Assembly: GCA_020152595.1 (NCBI GenBank)
Contig: JAIGNY010001857.1
Coordinates: forward strand, 2,173,501 to 2,237,500
Source: Chiridota heheva
Lineage: Eukaryota; Echinodermata; Holothuroidea; Apodida; Chiridotidae
Direction: 5' to 3'
Length of the DNA: 64,000 nt
The notes beneath the pieces were generated by a model. That model saw only the letters and a list, made by a program, of their open reading frames with translations. It was not told the origin of the DNA and made no database searches. Shown in pieces: positions 1 through 13,494 of the stretch; position 1 is the stretch's first letter; each line of letters starts with the position of its first letter. The translations under genes were made by a program, and so were the position numbers.

Positions 1-2455
1 AATGAGATGAGAGAGTATTGAATTGAAGTGCTAGGAAATGAGAGCCGGTGGAAGGGGTTGGTATCAGTAACGCTGCATAGCGGTGAGACTGGTTTATGTA
101 GGTGATGAAGTGTTACAAGGAGTAGCCATAATGATAAGTGCAAGAGCAAAGACAGCCCTGACGCAGTGAATGCCGGTCAACAAAAGGATGATAATGAAGA
201 GTTCTACTCGAAGCACAAAAAGCTTACAATAATACAAGTATATGCCTCAACAAACGATGCGAATGATGAAGATAAAGATGAATTTTACATCCAAATGCAC
301 GACACACTAGCAGCTAAAACAAGCATGGCATGATTGTAGTAGTTATTGGTGACTTATATAACATAAAAGGGGACGAAGTATTAGGGAGACATGGTGTTGG
401 AGTCATGAATGACAACAGCCAGAGATTATGCCACTTCTGCAGTGCCAATGGATTAGTTATCAGTGGGATGGTTTTTATGCACAAAGTAATCCACAAAGTG
501 ACCTGGAGCTTACCGGACGAAAGGACATTAAATCAGATCAACCATGTTATGGTGAATTATCTTAAAAGATGTGTACAACGACCACTATCTTGTCAGAACC
601 AGTATTAGGCTAAAGCTAGCATGTGGCAAAGAAGAATGGCAGGGAGAGGTTTGATGTATGCAAACTGCAGTGAAGAGATCAGGAAGAGATACAACATAAC
701 AGGTGAAAAACAGGTTTCAGGCTTTAGGTGACATAGAAGACCCAGAGGAAGAACACAATAAGACTTTGGAGATGTACAGAGAAGCCAGAAAAATCATTGG
801 GAGGACAAGGACAAACCATGAATAGGGAATGAAACATTGAAGAAAGCCAAGGAAAGGAAAGAGGCAAAACTGAGATTGGAAAACACAAGATTAGAGAGAT
901 TAAAGCAGAGACAAAAAGCAGAGTACAAAGAGAAAGACAAGGAAGCGAAGAGGAGCGCAAGAGAAAGTGGATGGAGAAGGCAGTGGCGGCAGAAAAACCA
1001 GCTGAGAACGGAAGGAGCAAGGAAGTATATAACATAGCAAGGATGATCGCCAGGGAAAAGGAAAAGACAAGCAATAGGTGTGAAGAACAAGCAAGGAGTA
1101 CTGAGAACAGAAAAGAGGAAAGGTTGAATAGATGGGTAGAACACTTTAGCAAGGCACTAAACAGGGAAGATTTAGTGAACCCCATAGAAGATGATATTAA
1201 TAAAGACATAGAAAAGAGATTAAAGAAATAAAGACTCAGGAAGATGGGAAAGTGAAGGAAGTTATGGATGCACTGAAGAGAACAAGGAAAGGGAAAGCAG
1301 CTAGGATAGAAAAAGTTGGCCCAGAGTTACTAAAAGCTGACAAGGTGGAAACTGAATGTAGGACGACTGGGGTTTTCAACAAGCTTTGGAGTGCTGAGAA
1401 GTGGCCGATTGTTTGGAAGAAAGGACTCATTGTCAAGATCTTTAAGGGTGACATTGCGGGAATGTTACAACTGGAGGGGAGTGACCAGCTGTTAGTAAGA
1501 TATTCTCTAGGATGCTGATCGAGAGGATCAAAATAGGTGTATATGGGAGGCTTCAGAAGGAACAGGCTGGATTTAGACCAAAGAGAGATATGACAGAGCA
1601 CATCTTCACGCTGAGAAACATACTAGAACAATCAAATGAGTGGAGAGTGGAACTATACATACACTTCGTGGATTTTGAAAAAGCCTTTGATACGGTCCAC
1701 AGGAAAAGGTGAAATATCATCAGGAAATATGGGAAACCAAGCAAGATGGTGAGAATGATCGCACACTTATACGAAGACTTTAGAGTGCAGTTATTGACAA
1801 GAATGAGACATCAGATATTGGGTCAAAATCAAGACAGGGGTAAAACAGGGTTGCGTGATGCCTGTTTTTTAAATTTGTATTCCTACTAGCCATAGACCGA
1901 GTCATGAGAAAGACATCAGAGAACCAGAGAAGAGGAATATCATGGAATTTTACAACTGTACTGGAGGACCTCGATTTCGCAGATGACATTGCGCTATTGT
2001 CGTCCACGTTCAACAACTTGAACGAGAAGACCGAGAGGCTAATAGAACAAGCAGCCAGAGTGGGATTGCGAAATGTGGAAGATTAGTAGGATCGATGGAC
2101 ACTTTCCAAAACCAGTGCCTGAGACGGATACTTGGGATCGAATGGCAGCAAAGGATTACAAACAAGAGAGTGGGGGAATTGCAGAGATAAACGACATAAG
2201 TTGTGAGGTACGAAAAAGGTGGAACTGAGTGGGATTCTTACTTAGGAGAGATGGTGAGAACAACTGCACGACAACACAGGGGTGGACGCCAGAGGGTCAA
2301 AGAATGAGAGGGAGGCCAAAAACGACATGGAAGGACAGTAGAGAAGGAGCGGAAGGCAGGGTGGATAAGCTGAAATATGGCAAGGCAGCAGCACAGAACA
2401 GGACAGGTTGGACAGAGAGCGCGACGGCCTTATGGCGTGGAGAGAATTAAGGTTA
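1..2455 (+). pseudogene. Degenerate non-LTR retrotransposon (endonuclease plus reverse transcriptase), 5' end outside window
   Basis: The translated pieces follow the order of an AP-endonuclease/reverse-transcriptase LINE of the kind often mislabelled craniofacial development protein 2-like. From 1 to about 610 there are endonuclease words: an E-VLG-RW-G start, YAxTNDANDE near 240, and NGLVISGMVF ending in NQINHV at 420-545. From about 1,240 to 2,080 come reverse transcriptase blocks: KGKAARIEKVGPELLK, QAGFRPKRDMTEH, FVDFEKAFDTVHRKR, and the catalytic-box equivalent DLDFADDIALLS near 1,970. From 2,095 to 2,450 the usual C-terminal tail appears (NQCLRRILGIEW, RGRPKTTWK). Reading moves between frames and crosses several stops, so the copy is dead. 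The first bases already lie inside the endonuclease, so the element continues left of the window. The clade (RTE-like or a relative) is uncertain. Confidence 0.85.
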
Positions 2456-3049
2456 AGGTAAGGGAGGACCCTCCATAGTGCCACCACTGATCCCTGGCCT
2501 TTTAACTCCATCCCAATCTCTTATAGCTCACAATCATCATTTCATGGTGCATAAATTCCAGGCCTCTTTCCTCTAAAGGGACTTTCCAACATCTATGTCA
2601 CTCACCTTAGTTAACCATCTATATCTTCCATAGTCACTTTTCATTCAAGATTAAGATTTGGTCCAGAAACATTCTTTGACTTCTAATTTAACTGTAAATG
2701 GTACCGGTACAACTCAAAATTGATGTCTAAAATTTTGCATACGGTCTGGTACACCTTTGACTTTTGGGTCTTTAAAACCTTTAAAATAGTTACATAATAG
2801 TAGTCAAAATGGATTTCCCTTAGGTCAAATACTGATTAGTTGCAAGAGAAATTGAGACAATATGGATAACAAACCATACAAGTCCTACCATCCTACCAAT
2901 TGTAAAAATTCCCTCAAATTTTACCTACAACTAGACCTTTAATTCAAACAGCTATGAGATGGCAACATTTTCCCACCAAATTAGTCCTACCATACCCCAT
3001 GTACCTTCATGTACATATAGTCTCGCATACACCCATGTACATATAGTCT
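2456..3049. other. Unassigned AT-rich sequence
   Basis: After the retrotransposon tail there is about 590 bases of plain AT-rich sequence with no open frame, repeat or terminal inverted repeat that I recognise. Confidence 0.5.
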
Positions 3050-3975
3050 ACACCCCCACCACTCCCAATACACCTCCCCCCACTCCCAAGACACCTCCCC
3101 CCACTCCCAATACACCTCCCATTCCCGATACACCTCCCACTCCCAATACACACCTCCCACTCCCACTACACTCCCACCTCCCCAATACACCTCCCACTCC
3201 CAATACATCTGTCACTCCCAAAACACCTCCCACTCCCAAGACACCTTCCACTCCTAACACAGCTCCCATTCCCAAACACCTCTCATTCCCAACACACCTC
3301 CAATTCTCAAAATACCTAACTCCTAATCCCAATCCACCTCCCAATCCCTAATCCACCACCCATTCCCAATCCACCTCCCATTCCCAATCCACCTCTTATT
3401 GACTTCCCACCTCTCATTCTCAATACACCTTCCACTCTCAATACACCTTCCACTCTCAATACACCTCCTGTCCCAAAACACCTCTTCTTCTCAAAACACT
3501 TCCCATTCACCATGCACCTATTCTCGATGAATCTATTCTCGATACACCTATTCTCGATACACCTCCCACTCTCGATACACCTCCCACTCCCGGTACACCT
3601 TCCACTCCCGATACACCTTTCACTCCCGATACACCTTTCACTCCCGATACACCTTTCACTCCCTATACACCTCCCACTCCCGATACACCTCCCACTCGCA
3701 TGCACCCTCCACTCCCACCCACCACTCGCACCCACCCCCACTCGTACTCACCCTCCACTCGTACCCACCCTCCACTCGTACCCACCCTCCACTCGAACCC
3801 ACCTCCACTCCTACCCACCCTCCACTGCACTCCACCCTCCACTCAACCCACCCTCCACTCGAACCCACCCTCCACCCTACCCACCCTCCACTCCTACCCA
3901 CCCCACCTCCACCCACCCACCCTCCACTGCACTCCACCCTCCACTCGCACCCACCCTCCACTCGTATCAGCCTTC
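3050..3975. repeat. Pyrimidine-rich minisatellite
   Basis: A strand-asymmetric C/T/A-rich array with almost no G on the plus strand. The first part repeats CCTCCCACTCCCAATACA with a period near 18-19 bases and much drift. From about 3,700 it changes to a CACCCTCCACTCGTAC type unit of about 16 bases. The Pro/His/Ser-rich and Gly/Trp-rich open frames on the two strands come only from this repetition. Confidence 0.9.
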
Positions 3976-6082
3976 ACTAACCTTCTTTCTATCCTCTCAT
4001 CAATTGTCCACACTCTGACCAACTTTCTCCTCAGCTCAACCAAGACTCGCCTACCTTTGCACCCTATCTCTCCTTACATCAACAGAAAAACAGAACCCCC
4101 TAAACTTTTCCCCAATACACCAATCAAAAACATATTGCACTTGATAATTGCAAATCATATCGATCTGTCTACTACCAAATGATTGACTGAACATTTGATG
4201 CACATAAATTTGTAGTTTTTAATAAAGCTTTTTTGTTTTATTTCTATTAGGGCCATCAATTATAGTTTAAATTTCATTTATGAAAAGATTCCTGATTTCT
4301 AGTTCTCTAGAGGTGAGAGAATCATTTTCCTTTTTATGTCAAAACATAAATTCTAATTTCAGGAATACACTATTTCTCCATTTGATAAATATCCTCTCAT
4401 GTGAGACCCAAAATTGATGGAATCGGTTCCTTCCAAAGGGCAGAAATCTTGCTTCCAGTAACTGAACAATGCATAGACAGTAAAGATTCACCAATTTCAT
4501 TGCAGAGGGTATAAACAGATAATCCAAGACTTAATTAATAAATAATTCACTAAATGCAGCCATTTAAGAAGCAAGTGTGAAAATTAAGATGTTTGCAGAT
4601 CACCCAACTCCATGACTTGAGGTTGTACCTCGGGGTGCACCAGACTTTAAATCTGGCCAGAGTAAATGCTTTCAAAGAGTAACATTGACAATTTGGTCTG
4701 TTCTGTTTTGCTAATTATTTTGGACTGAATTCAGTCCGGTTTCATTTATTTGATTGCAATCTGATTTAATATCCTAGTGCTGTTGATTATTTCAAATGAA
4801 TCATAAGTAATATTTAGTCTTAATTATTACTGGAGATTTCTAACTAGTTAAAAAGTTTAATGCTTTCTTATAAATAAACTACACGGTAAAGCATGTGAGA
4901 GAAATCCGGGCAGAACCGGAATCCTGCAGATTATTTGGCCGGATAACCATTAACCTAGTGCACCCCCTAGTTGTTCCATGGCAAAGTACCTAGGTCAGGC
5001 TCATGTATGGACAATAACAATAGGCAAATCAATAACCAATCACTGGAGGCCAAAGCAAAAATCACATGAAATTATAATACGTTAACTTTTATTACTTGAT
5101 GATCAATCACTGTTAGGCATAGCATAGAGAAACATGTGTAACAATAGTGAAATTATTTACAGAATATACATTGAATATCATCAGAAAATAGGTAAGGTCT
5201 ATAGTGACACCTATGTTATTTTGATTTGTAACTTAAAACTGCCTATAATTTCAAACATTTGCCAAATTCATTACACAGTATGTAGAATGCTGGCCTCATA
5301 ATGCTACAAAAATGTCTTAAACATTTTTTTTTTATTTGATAGATTCTAGACCCGTTTCCTATTGATGTTGACTAAGGATGTGAACATGTCAAATCAGCTG
5401 CCACACCACTGTGACAATGAGTGCATGAACAGATGATATCACAAATATGCACAATTACTCAATAGGCCTGAAATTGAAAAAGCTGTAAAACTGTCAATTC
5501 TTATCTGATTTGAGTTATTCTTAACAATAAAGCTAAGGTGTCACTTTGTATTATTTTCAGGCCCTTTGACAAGTCTACTGATCCCTTACACATGAATAAT
5601 CAGTCTTAAAGTAGAAACTACGAGTTTAAACCAAAGGTCCATGGAGAGCCACACAACAACCATGGTCAGTTTTCATTCATTGCTAATCAATTAATAAGTT
5701 CTTCTATCATGATCAACAAACAGTGTGGTGGTGTTCTATTCCATAATGATTACTGAATGGTATTTTGACCAATCAAAACACAAGAATTGAATTATCAACA
5801 TATACAAAATTTGTGATCTAAAGTTCTCGATCTCTTCAAATGTTCCCTTCTATCATCCTTTTATTTTGGATATTTAACTGGGTAATACTAGTCAGATTCA
5901 GCTACTGGGCGGATGATTACAAGCAATGGATTTAGTATCAACATTTATGCATCATAAAATTTGCATATTAAATAATTAAGAGCCATATGGAGAAATAATT
6001 AGCCAATATTATGGGAAAGTTAGTGTTATTTTTTGATCTTTAAGTCGTGTAGTCAAGTGTTACTGTCCTTAGACCTTTGAAA
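3976..6082. other. Unassigned AT-rich sequence
   Basis: About 2.1 kb without a convincing exon, RNA gene or element end. The only longer frame, 4,339-4,527 on the minus strand, shows no domain or clear splice context. Confidence 0.5.
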
Positions 6083-6714
6083 TGTCAGACATTCACGCCC
6101 CAATCATAAATAGGCCAATCCTTTGTCAGACATTCATGCCAATCATAAATAGGCCAATCCTCTCTGTCAGACTTTCACGCCCCAATCATAAATAGGCCAA
6201 TCCTCTGTCAGACATTCACGCCCCAATCATAAATAGGCCAATCCTTTCTGTAAGACATTCACGCCCCAATCATAAATAGGCCAATCCTTTCTGTAAGACA
6301 TTTACGCCCCAATCATAAATAGGCCAATCCTTTCTGTCAGACATTCACGCCCCAATCATAAATAGGCCAATCCTCTCTGTCAGACATTCACGCCCCAATC
6401 ATAAATAGGCCAATCCTTTCTGTAAGACATTCACGCCCCAATCATAAATAGGCCAATCCTTTCTGTAAGACATTCACGCCTCAAATAGGCCAATCCTTTC
6501 TGTAAGACATTCATGCCCCAATCATAAATAGGCCAATCCTTTCTGTAAGACATTAACGCCCCAATCATAAATAGGCCAATCCTTTCTGTCAGACATTCAC
6601 GCCCCAATCATAAGTAGGCCAATCCTTTCTGTAAGACATTCACGCCCCAATCATAAATAGGCCAATCTTTAGTCAGACATTCACGCCCCAATCATAAATA
6701 GGCCAATCCTTTCT
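6083..6714. repeat. Minisatellite, about 43-45 bp unit, about 14 copies
   Basis: Successive copies share AATCATAAATAGGCCAATCC followed by TTTCTGTMAGACATTCACGCCCC. Copies differ by short indels such as CTTTCTG against CTCTG, and one copy near 6,480 lacks AATCAT. Units follow each other directly, so there are no unique spacers and this is not a CRISPR-type array. Confidence 0.95.
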
Positions 6715-7443
6715 TTATAAATTGTTTATATTACATGATGATAGTAGTTGTCTTAGGCCAATTACAACAATTAAGGCACATTGTTATATATCAATGGGTG
6801 CAAACAAAGCTTAAATCTGTTAAGGCCCATACTGAAGTAACAACTAGAAAATGCACATGAAAATAAGCTTCCAGTCCCCAGTAGTAAGAAACAATTAAAA
6901 TTAAGATATGTTCACTTCAGGTACTACTCTCTCCTAGACCAATTTCTTAACAATTACCAAAATGCTTTCCTTCTTTTTCTTTCTAGAGGCTTGAACAAAT
7001 ATGGGACCATTGGTATGGTCTCCTTTATTTTCCACCCCTACTAGATAGGAAATGACTTTTGTTTACCTGCTTCTGAGTGTCACTCACCAGGGCTTCTTAT
7101 TTCACCATTAGTAAGAATTACAACATTACTAACATGCTTTAGAGAAGATTTATAATTAGTCTTAGGCCTCAGCTTACAAAGAACTTATTTTTAGGCCAAC
7201 GACTGCCAATCTCTGACTACACCCAGCAAAATAATGCTACTTCACATTCTTACAATTCCCCTCAACACATCTGTGCTCCACTGCAAGTTCCAAATAGTGC
7301 CTGTAAGTTGTACTAAAGAAAGACCTATTGACATATATTCTGCATGAAAAACATACCAAGCCAGACTGAGCAGCGGTCAGAATTCTAAGTACCTTCAGAA
7401 TGTTAAGTTATCAAAGATTTTTAACAATTTAGCCATTTCATAT

Positions 7444-7612
7444 AGGTAGGTAGACTGGTTATCTCAATGGCTAAGGTTATATAGAGATGTACACAGCCGT
7501 TTGACAAACCAGTTGTGAAGCACTGGTAAAGACAGGTAGACTGCATATCTCAATTGCTAAGGTTATATAGAGATGTTCACAACTGTTTGACAAACCAGTT
7601 GTGAAGCACTAG
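7444..7612. repeat. Two-copy direct tandem duplication, about 90 bp
   Basis: AGGTAGACTGGTTATCTCAA at 7,447 and AGGTAGACTGCATATCTCAA near 7,536 begin two copies that each run to CAAACCAGTTGTGAAGCACT. They differ at a handful of positions. Confidence 0.85.
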
Positions 7613-7951
7613 TGCTCACCAGGACCTGAAACTAATGCTATGATCGCTAGATCAGAGTACTTCTAGTCCAAGGGCAAATTTGTCTACACACAACATGAAT
7701 ACTGTAGCAATAACGTATTTTCCTATAAATATAAAAATAAACATGTCTTTGTCAAATTAATCCTTAAAATTACAAGTGTAAAAACTTAAGAGTGGCTGCT
7801 AAATATGAACTATTGATTTGAAATAGCTGATGTGTACAGTATATTCATTTGTGGTTTACAATACCATTCTATTAAGTAATCAATCAATGTGATATTCAGA
7901 ATGATGCAAATTATGCAAAGAACATTATTTAGCAAAAATCACATGCTTCAT

Positions 7952-7991
7952 GGTTTGGTTGGTTTGTTGATGTTTAACGGCACTGCGACAG
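7952..7991 (-). mobile_element. 40-bp insertion of a LINE/SINE 3' tail with 13-bp target site duplication
   Basis: The segment reads, on the minus strand, as a 3' tail containing GTGCCGTTAAACATCAACAA. It is flanked by identical copies of TCACATGCTTCAT at 7,939-7,951 and 7,992-8,004. The same type of tail (GTGCCGTTAAGCCCTCATCA) ends the I-like LINE remnant at 22,249. It is best explained as an extremely 5'-truncated retrotransposition event on the minus strand. Confidence 0.75.
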
Positions 7992-8595
7992 TCACATGCT
8001 TCATAGATTATAATTCCTAGCTTAACCTGCAACAGCATATTAAGAAGAACTTCCATGAGTAAATTTTAATTCTCAGCACTATCTCAGAAGAAATCGAAAA
8101 ATGAGAGGAAAGTTGTTCCCTCTTATGGTCATGAGAACTTCTTTCACCACCCAGGAACTCTTTTGTAAATCAATTATAAAAAAAAAAAATCAGAAAATGA
8201 TAACATGCAGAATTTTTTAATGAATATAATTGTCAGTCTGAGAATTTCACCTGGAAGTGGTATCACAGTTGAACATGACCTTTTTCCTTGGTTTCAAACA
8301 TGACTTTATAGGTTGAAAGTGATACAAATTTTGTTCTCTGGGAAATCCCTGTGAGGGGGACATATGCATCCTTTCGTCTGGAATGCCACTTATGCCTTTA
8401 GGCCAGTCCCTAAGAATACATCAAGCATCCGCAGAAAATCAGGTCTGCAAAGATTGTAAACCCAAACACACCTCGAACAAAACACCTCGATCAATTAAAT
8501 ACATACTGCAAAAACATTTTTGGTTTCATGTTAGGACTAATATCTTACTTACATCTAGACAGTGGCAACTTGTCCTCTTCATACTGTTTTTCTTT

Positions 8596-8598
<3 letters not shown>

Positions 8599-8644
<46 letters not shown>

Positions 8645-8703
8645 TAATAATAATGATAATAATAATGATAATAATAAATAAATTTAAAAAAATAAATATT
8701 AAT
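8599..8703. repeat. ATA/ATG trinucleotide microsatellite
   Basis: About 14 pure AAT units followed by interspersed GAT units, ending in an A/T-rich stretch. It is separated by some 30 bases from the much longer tract that follows. Confidence 0.9.
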
Positions 8704-8732
8704 AATAAAAAAATTTAACAATCATCATCATC

Positions 8733-9370
<638 letters not shown>

Positions 9371-9517
9371 AAAAGTATGTTTTGTGTGCACTCATGTCCA
9401 AAGTTACTGCAAATGTTCATTAGAAAAACGTTTGGTTCTGGAAACATTCCTGTGATTATTTCAAAGGCCACAGTTTTCCATTCTGCATCCATTGACTTGG
9501 TGTGTACTTGCTGTCAC

Positions 9518-9990
9518 TCAGACCATGGAGACAAAACGAGATCATGGAGATAGAACGAGATCTCCATGCTCAGATGAGATCACGGAGAGAGAATGAAATC
9601 TCCATGCTCAGATGAGATCCTGGAGTCTCCATGCTCAGATGAGATCCTGGAGATAGAATGAGATTTCTATGCTCAGATGAGATCCTGGAGATAGAATGAG
9701 ATCTCCATTCTCAGATAAGATCATGGAGATAGAATGAGATCACCATGCTCAAATGAGATCCTGGAGATAAAATAAGATCACCATGCTCAGATGAGATCAT
9801 GGAGATAGAATGAGATCTCCATACTCAGATGAGATCATGGAAATAGAATGAGATCTCCATGCTCAGATGAGATCTGCAGATAGAATGAGATCATCAAGCT
9901 CAGATGAGATCATGGAGATAGGAGATCTTCTGCTCAGATCAGATCATTCATGGAGATAGCAATATCTCCAGGCTCAGATGAAATAAATCC
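9518..9990. repeat. Minisatellite, about 38 bp unit, about 12 copies
   Basis: Units contain GAGATAGAATGAGATCTCCA followed by TGCTCAGATGAGATCATG, with variable insertions and deletions. ATCTCCAT and ATGGAGAT within the unit are self-complementary, so each unit can fold. Confidence 0.9.
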
Positions 9991-10477
9991 TCTCATCTCA
10001 TTGTTCCTTTCTCCTCATCAGATGGACAGTCAATGCACTTCAAAAGTTTAAATATTTTGCATCCTTTCTCCACAACAAAAGATCTCTCAAAAATAAATAT
10101 TCATGATAAAGACAGGAGTTGAGGATATTTGCACTTATCAAATCAACAAGAAAATCAATTCTTTTATTTTCACTTCCCTTTTTTCTTCCTTTTAACCAAA
10201 AAATAAAAATAACAAACATGTTGGTAGTAGGAAACATTTTCAATTCCATTATAATTCCGACCAACAACCATCTGAAAGTATTTTCTCCCTCTTTTTCTGA
10301 AAATGTATAAACGCTAGTGCAGAAAGATTCTGTTTTGACACCTTTGTTATTTCTGAATGTGATTTCTTTTATACTACCATGATTTCCACATAAAAGCAAT
10401 CACATTCAGACACAATTGTTACTAATTGAAAACTTGTCCCAGACATCAAATGCAGTCACAACCCATTCAGGTTAGAC

Positions 10478-11072
10478 TGCCTCTGTATCCCAATCAAGCT
10501 TTAAAATCTGTATCCCATTCAAGCTTTATCTGTATCCCAATCAAGCTGTATCTGTATCCCAATGAAGCTTTCTCTGCATCCTAATCAAGCTCTATCCCAA
10601 TCAAGCTTATCTGTATCCCATTCAAGCTTTATCTGTATGATCAATCACGCTTTATCTGTATCCCAATCAAGCTTTCTCTGCATCCCAATCAAGCTTTCTC
10701 TGCATCCCAATCAAGCTTTCTCTGCATCCTAATCAAGCTTTAATTGTACCTAATCAAGCTTGAACTGTACCCCAATCAAGGTTTATCTGTATCCCAATCA
10801 AGCTTTATCTGTGTCCCAATTAAGCTTTCTCTGTATCCCAATCAAGCTTTTTCTGTATCCCAATCAAGCTTGACCTGTTCCCAATCAAGCTTCACCTGTA
10901 CCCAATCAATCTTGATCTGTATCCCAATCAAGCTTTATCTGTATCCCAATTAAGCTTGAACTGTACCCCAATCAAGCTTTATTTTTCTCAATCAAGCTTC
11001 ATCTGTATCCCAATTAAGGTTTATCTGTATCCAATCAAGCCTTCTCTGTATCCCATTCAAGCTTTCTCTGTT
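10478..11072. repeat. Minisatellite, about 22 bp unit, about 26 copies
   Basis: Units are variants of CTGTATCCCAATCAAGCTTT, many carrying a HindIII-like AAGCTT. The short frame at 10,744-10,953 is derived from the repeat. Confidence 0.95.
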
Positions 11073-11688
11073 TCAGTCTTGACAATATAAACACCTACCA
11101 CATGTTGTAAATTTATCATTTAACAATTCTTGATAATAAAACAAATTACATGACAGTAATCCTAGTTTTTTAACTATTATGAAGTGATGTTAGAAATTCA
11201 TCAGAAGGAATGAACTTCCAGTAGTTGTGAGCCTTTGAGCTATTTTACTTATTGAGACTGTTGAGTGTAATTTGACCATTTCTCCAATACTAGTTCAAAT
11301 TCCATAACACTTTGTTATACCCTTCTGTGTGTTTCTTTTGTTCCACATCATAAAAGATAGTCATGCTTAACCTCATAGGACTTAAAACATTGGATTAAAA
11401 TGATATAATTATTTCCCATCTTTGACATACATGTAGAAGGCTTCATCACTAAATTCAATCGAATTTATAATGGTTTCAAGAACTTACTCAGCTTAGAAAG
11501 TCATGATCCCACCAAGAAACTACTTTCGATTTACCAAACAAAACCATCACAGATTGAAAAGGATAATACTTCCCTTTCATAAAACAACTTGTTCATTCAC
11601 AAGGATGGATGGGCCCTATGGAGAAGGATGGGCACCATGGAGAATATATTACTGCTAGCAGAAAAAAAAACAAAAAACAGAATACCAA
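11073..11688. other. Unassigned AT-rich sequence
   Basis: About 600 bases between two repeat blocks with no feature that I can name. Confidence 0.4.
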
Positions 11689-12585
11689 AATGTTTAGTGG
11701 TTCTGATGCATTCTTTCATTGTTCGTTTAAGTTTGATACTGAATGACATTGTATATCATATATATGCCAAATTAACATATATTCATAAGCCATGCCTACT
11801 ATGAACATTAATAAAATAGAATATATTGACAACATTACAAGCATGATGTTAAACATGCATATGCTTCCACATTTATCAAATTTTAAGACATAAAGCGCCA
11901 CCAACATGACATCACTACCAAAACAATAGGTCACATATACAAACAACTAATCTGTATAATGAAAAGACATAAATTCATTATTTTTCATTTTAAGCCCCCC
12001 CCCCCATGACATGACATCACCACCAAAAACTAAGGCACACAAACAGACAATGGGTCATCTGTGTACCACATATGACATGTATCCAATGTATTGTCATTGA
12101 GTTACTGTGTTTACATGCTATTTTCAGCAACACCATATTAAGCCCCATCCACTATGTAAATTAATGATATTCAACAATTTTATATCATGAACATGTATAC
12201 ACAAGCTAACAACATAAATATACCAAGTATGAATCCAAACAGCCATGTACTTCCTAAAATATGAGCATTTGAAGATTTTTCAATTAAGCCCTCATTGATA
12301 TCACCACCAAAACCAATAGGGCACTTATACGAACCATGGGCTCTCTGTGTACCAAACATGACATAAATCCAGTTTGTTCTTCAGATATTGTGCTTACAAA
12401 TTCCTTTGAGAAAAATCATATTAAGCCCTGCCCAATATGCATGTTAACGAAATTCAACATTTGTATACCATGAGCATGTACACACTAGCTAACATCATAA
12501 TTATCCCAAATATGAAACAAAACAGATATTTTTGCACAAATATGAGCATTTCAAAATTTTAACATTAAGCCATACTACTCATTAA

Positions 12586-12685
12586 CCCTTACTCTACCAC
12601 GCGGCGATATTATCGCCATTTTGGGTGCCCATCTCTGGCCCCGCCTCCTGAGCGCATTTTCAAAGAAGTGCTGATAGAGTAAGGG
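12586..12685. mobile_element. piggyBac-type MITE, copy a, TTAA flanks
   Basis: A 100-bp element starting CCCTTACTCTACCA and ending TGATAGAGTAAGGG, flanked on both sides by TTAA (12,582-12,585 and 12,686-12,689). TTAA duplication with ends starting CCC is the signature of piggyBac elements. There is no coding content, so it is non-autonomous. The interior has a small palindrome CGGCGATATTATCGCC. Confidence 0.8.
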
Positions 12686-12761
12686 TTAATAAACCCGCAA
12701 CAAATGCACCAACTTAAAAATATAGGCAGCATGGTCCCAGTGGGCGGCCCAGCGGGTCCTG

Positions 12762-12822
12762 GAAGAGGAACGGGCCAGACTCTGCTGCCTGGAAGACAGA
12801 GGACCCTTCAATAATCACGCCT
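12762..12822. repeat. Segment duplicated at 13,326-13,385
   Basis: About 60 bases beginning AGAGGAACGGGCCAGACTCT recur almost identically before the third MITE copy. In both places the segment sits immediately left of a MITE, so segment and MITE were probably duplicated together, either inside a larger element or by local rearrangement. Confidence 0.8.
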
Positions 12823-12829
12823 TGATTAA

Positions 12830-12931
12830 GCCTTACTCTACCACGCGGCGATATTGTCGCCGTTTTGGGTGCCTCATCTTTGGCCCCGCCTCCCGAGCGC
12901 ATTTTCAAAAAAAGTGCTGGTAGAGTAAGGG
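12830..12931. mobile_element. piggyBac-type MITE, copy b
   Basis: Same sequence family as copy a, with CCTTACTCTACCACGCGGCG at the left end and TGGTAGAGTAAGGG at the right. TTAA is intact on the left (12,826-12,829), while the right flank reads GGAA, so the duplication is degraded on one side. Confidence 0.75.
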
Positions 12932-12966
12932 GGAATCAACTCGCGACAAATGCGCCAATTCAAAAC

Positions 12967-13065
12967 TAGACATCAATGATGTTATAGCTCAACCCATTAC
13001 AATGCAAGAAGAATTGATTGCTTTCATTGATTTCATTTTTGTCATATGTACTTTTATGATGTTTT
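12967..13065. repeat. Dispersed repeat fragment shared with 39,541-39,650
   Basis: CTAGACATCAATGATGTT is followed by TAG(C/T)TCAACCCAT and a downstream TTTTTGTCATAT word. The same order appears at 39,541. No terminal structure is visible. Confidence 0.6.
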
Positions 13066-13393
13066 AAAGGGTGCATTCCATTTGCTGGTTATTCATCATG
13101 TTAAAAATTCAAGAGTTTCAACTTTCCCATATGAGTTGTATTCAGTTTGTTTGTTTGGGTGTAATGGCACCTTAACAGTCAGGTCATATGTGCCAAACGA
13201 GGTTAGTTGTGAATGACTGTCAGATTGGTTCTCAGTAATGACTTAGTTTTGCGGTGGGTGCAATGAGGTTCATGTTATAGCGATGTCTGAAAAATTATGC
13301 TTCTAACAAAAGCTATGTGACACCGAAAGAGGAACGGGCCAGACTCTGCTGCCTGGAAGACAGAGGACCCTTCAATAATCACGCCTTAATTGA

Positions 13394-13494
13394 CCATTAC
13401 TCTACCACGCAGCGATATTATCGCCGTTTTGGGAGTCCTATCTTTGGCCCCTCCTTCCGAGCGCATTTTCAAAAAAGTGCTGGTAGAGTAAGGG
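13394..13494. mobile_element. piggyBac-type MITE, copy c
   Basis: Third copy, ending in TGGTAGAGTAAGGG followed by TTAA (13,495-13,498). The left flank is TTGA, one base away from TTAA. After the right TTAA the host repeat resumes as TATGCATGACATCACCACC. Confidence 0.75.

Noticed and set aside
724-1209. 161-codon minus-strand frame
   Set aside because: Antisense of the retrotransposon linker, a purine-rich stretch that yields Ser/Leu/Phe-rich reverse translation.
6083-6714. Possible CRISPR-like array
   Set aside because: Units follow each other without unique spacers, and the context is a eukaryotic genome.
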